Position numbers and translations under genes: made by a program. Below the pieces are notes generated by a model. That model had not been told where the DNA came from. It searched no databases and saw only the letters and a list, made by a program, of their open reading frames with translations. A DNA stretch of 15,917 bases, from contig CALISH010000132.1 of the NCBI GenBank assembly GCA_938041275.1, forward strand, positions 1 through 15,917, in the 5' to 3' direction. Of this stretch, positions 14,381-15,917 are shown in pieces. Each line of letters opens with the position of its first letter. Within the stretch, counting starts at the first letter, position 1. Origin of the DNA: an uncultured Solobacterium sp. Lineage in GTDB: Bacteria > Bacillota_I > Bacilli_A > Erysipelotrichales > Erysipelotrichaceae.

Positions 14381-15790
14381 ATGAAATTTACATTTGAAGA
14401 CAAGGTTCAAATCTATAAGGAACGAAAACTTGGAACCACATTTTCTAAGCTCCAGTTAAAATGGAAAATGCAAAAATCTAAAATTAAATATCTTGTTAGG
14501 CTAGTTGATAAACATGGATTGGATATTCTACGTCATAGTTCTCACGATTACTCTATCCAATTTAAAGAAGCAGCCATCTATAGAGTATTCATACTTCATG
14601 AGTCAATAAAGAGCGTATCAATAGACTTAGGATTATCTACCAATAGTATTCTGCTTAGATGGATTAAAGAATACAAAGAAAATGGATATAATGTCGTTAT
14701 AAGGAAGCGAGGACGACATGCCAAAGAAGAAAACAATCGAGGAGCTGGAGAAAGAAAACAAGCTCCTACGCGAGCAGAACTTGAGGCTATTAATAGAGAA
14801 CGAATTCATAAAAAAATTAGATACCTTAGTTACGGAAAGAGAAGCACGAGAAAAGAAGAAATAGTTAGAGCGATATCGGAGCTAAGGCAAGAACTACAAG
14901 TGCCTGTTAGATTTATCATTCAAACGATAAATACCAATACACAACTGCCTTATCATATCAGCTGTTCTGACTACTATTATTGGAAAGACAAACAAGATAA
15001 TGATTTCAAGTATGATGATGTAATGAATGATATCATCAATGTTTTCTATACCCATAAGGGAAGATATGGATATCGACGCATTTATCTTGAAATCAGAAAG
15101 CTGTATCCAACAATCAATCACAAGACAGTACAAAGACTCATGCATAAGATGAGTCTGTTTGGAAATACACCTAAAGCTAAATACAAATCATATAAAGGCA
15201 ATATGAATGGTACAGTAAAGAACCACTTACTAGATGTCGTTATTGATGAAGAGAATCATAATACATATTACAAACGTAACTTCTCAACAAACACAGTAAA
15301 TGAAAAATGGACAACAGATATATCGGAGTTTCATATCGCTGCAGGAAAGCTGTATCTATCACCAATCCTAGACATGCATAATAGAGAAATTATATCTTGG
15401 AATATATCTAATAATCCAAACTATGAGCAGATTGCCAATATGCTTGATATCGCATTTCATAGATATCCAAATATAGAAGGACTGATATTCCATTCTGATC
15501 AAGGATGGCAGTATCAAATGAATCAATACCATAAGACTCTACATGAACATGGAATCATCCAATCGATGTCACGCAAAGGAAATTGTCTAAATAATTGTGT
15601 GATAGAGAACTTCTTTGGAAAGATGAAGAATGAGATGTTCTATGGACATGAATATGAATTCAAAACCTTAGACGAACTAGAAAGTGCCATGAATGAATAC
15701 ATACACTATTACAACGAAGAAAGAATACAGACAAAATTAAAAGGCCTAACCCCTTGTCAGGCAAGGAGTCAAGCCTTATCATGTCTATAA
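14381..15790 (+). CDS. IS3-family transposase, OrfA front and OrfB read as one frame
   Basis: 469 aa in a single open frame behind AGGAGG (14363-14368). Residues 1-112 are OrfA with two helix-turn-helix units (KLGTTFSKLQLKWKMQKSKI; SIKSVSIDLGLSTNSILLRW) ending in RKRGR. From about residue 160 onward it is OrfB, with the HTH_21-like KGRYGYRRIYLEI part and the rve catalytic core: Asp313 (TTDISEF), Asp373 (HSDQGWQY) and Glu409 (IENFFGKMKNE), the D-59-D-35-E spacing of IS3. The stretch between, about residues 113-158, is not the normal leucine zipper. The zipper is encoded in the +1 frame (14718-14864). IS3 elements normally make OrfA and OrfB in two frames joined by a -1 slip, so this copy carries a frameshift that fuses the two directly. 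It may be inactive or altered in multimerisation. Confidence 0.85.
   Translation: MKFTFEDKVQIYKERKLGTTFSKLQLKWKMQKSKIKYLVRLVDKHGLDILRHSSHDYSIQFKEAAIYRVFILHESIKSVSIDLGLSTNSILLRWIKEYKENGYNVVIRKRGRHAKEENNRGAGERKQAPTRAELEAINRERIHKKIRYLSYGKRSTRKEEIVRAISELRQELQVPVRFIIQTINTNTQLPYHISCSDYYYWKDKQDNDFKYDDVMNDIINVFYTHKGRYGYRRIYLEIRKLYPTINHKTVQRLMHKMSLFGNTPKAKYKSYKGNMNGTVKNHLLDVVIDEENHNTYYKRNFSTNTVNEKWTTDISEFHIAAGKLYLSPILDMHNREIISWNISNNPNYEQIANMLDIAFHRYPNIEGLIFHSDQGWQYQMNQYHKTLHEHGIIQSMSRKGNCLNNCVIENFFGKMKNEMFYGHEYEFKTLDELESAMNEYIHYYNEERIQTKLKGLTPCQARSQALSCL
14718..14864 (+). pseudogene. Out-of-frame OrfA leucine zipper segment
   Basis: In the +1 frame relative to the transposase ORF, the sequence reads MPKKKTIEELEKENKLLREQ and continues to a TAG at 14862-14864 (48 codons). 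This is the heptad-rich zipper and C-terminus normally attached to OrfA in IS3 elements. A net change of +2 or -1 bases just before 14718 would join it to the RKRGR of OrfA. An ATG with a weak AGGA upstream might allow separate translation. Confidence 0.75.
14810..14816 (+). promoter_or_regulatory. Probable -1 programmed frameshift heptamer (A7)
   Basis: Seven A read as A AAA AAA in the zipper frame. A -1 slip here would lead into the OrfB frame, as in normal IS3 OrfA-OrfB fusion. Its presence in the zipper frame supports the view that the original OrfA ran in that frame. Confidence 0.6.
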
Positions 15791-15917
15791 CATTATAGTT
15801 TAATGCAAAGTGTAGCTATATAGTCATTTCCATAACGTGATAATCTATGTCTTTTGTCACACGATTCATAAAAATCTATCATAGCGAGACCATTTTTAAG
15901 TTGTCCTCTAATCTGAG

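Larger units (their letters stand above)
14331..15917 (+). mobile_element. IS3-family insertion sequence (IS150-like), right tip outside the window
   Basis: The left end starts near TGAAGTGAACCCC (14331), followed by AAAAGTTGGACA, which matches the usual IS150-group terminal pattern of TG, a C run and AAAAGTTGGACA. It carries one transposase region (14381-15790). Near the window end, AAGTTGTCC (15898-15906) mirrors the GGACAAC of the left end (14351-14357), so the window probably stops inside the right inverted repeat, about ten bases short of the tip. The exact ends and the target duplication cannot be confirmed. Confidence 0.8.

Overview
The window looks like a low-GC Firmicute chromosome. 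The order Erysipelotrichales or a nearby clostridial group is my best guess, based on codon use, strong Shine-Dalgarno sites, protein family variants (single-chain ~1240-aa PurL, PurO-type IMP cyclohydrolase) and a mobile-element-associated small membrane protein. The exact taxon cannot be read from the sequence.

Left part (1-1945, minus strand) is accessory DNA. It holds the start of a DNA alkylation repair (AlkD/HEAT-like) gene cut by the window edge, a 93-aa membrane protein resembling the CD1845 family found in conjugative elements, and a decayed MmeI-like (type IIL) restriction-methylation gene. That gene has a one-base slip in an A run near its start and loses its normal sequence right after methyltransferase motif I. 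A 56-base imperfect palindrome sits at its 3' end.

Middle (2188-3515, plus strand): a near-perfect sigma-A promoter (TTGACA, 17 bp, TATAAT) starts a leader whose sequence matches the fluoride (crcB) riboswitch fold. The fold includes a pseudoknot between the P1 loop and an AACTCC element, which overlaps an intrinsic terminator. The controlled gene is not crcB or CLC-F but a 392-aa cation:proton antiporter-family protein, so it is a candidate fluoride-response transporter.

Main part (3587-14307): a purine operon, purE-purF-purM-purN-IMP cyclohydrolase-AICAR formyltransferase-purD-purL, tightly packed with several overlaps of 4 to 17 bases. Together these genes cover most steps from PRPP to IMP. 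purC, purB and purK are absent from the window. The last two steps, which one bifunctional PurH performs in most bacteria, are split here between a PurO-like cyclohydrolase and a stand-alone transformylase that resembles the C-terminal half of animal ATIC. The operon is preceded by a ~225-base leader with an extended -10 promoter, several hairpins, a 37-codon ORF with a Shine-Dalgarno site, and an intrinsic terminator just upstream of purE. This points to control by attenuation, with an unknown signal.

Right part (14331-15917): an IS3-family (IS150-like) insertion sequence lies directly after purL and appears to have landed inside the operon's terminator. Its transposase has an intact DDE catalytic part, but its leucine-zipper segment is out of frame.
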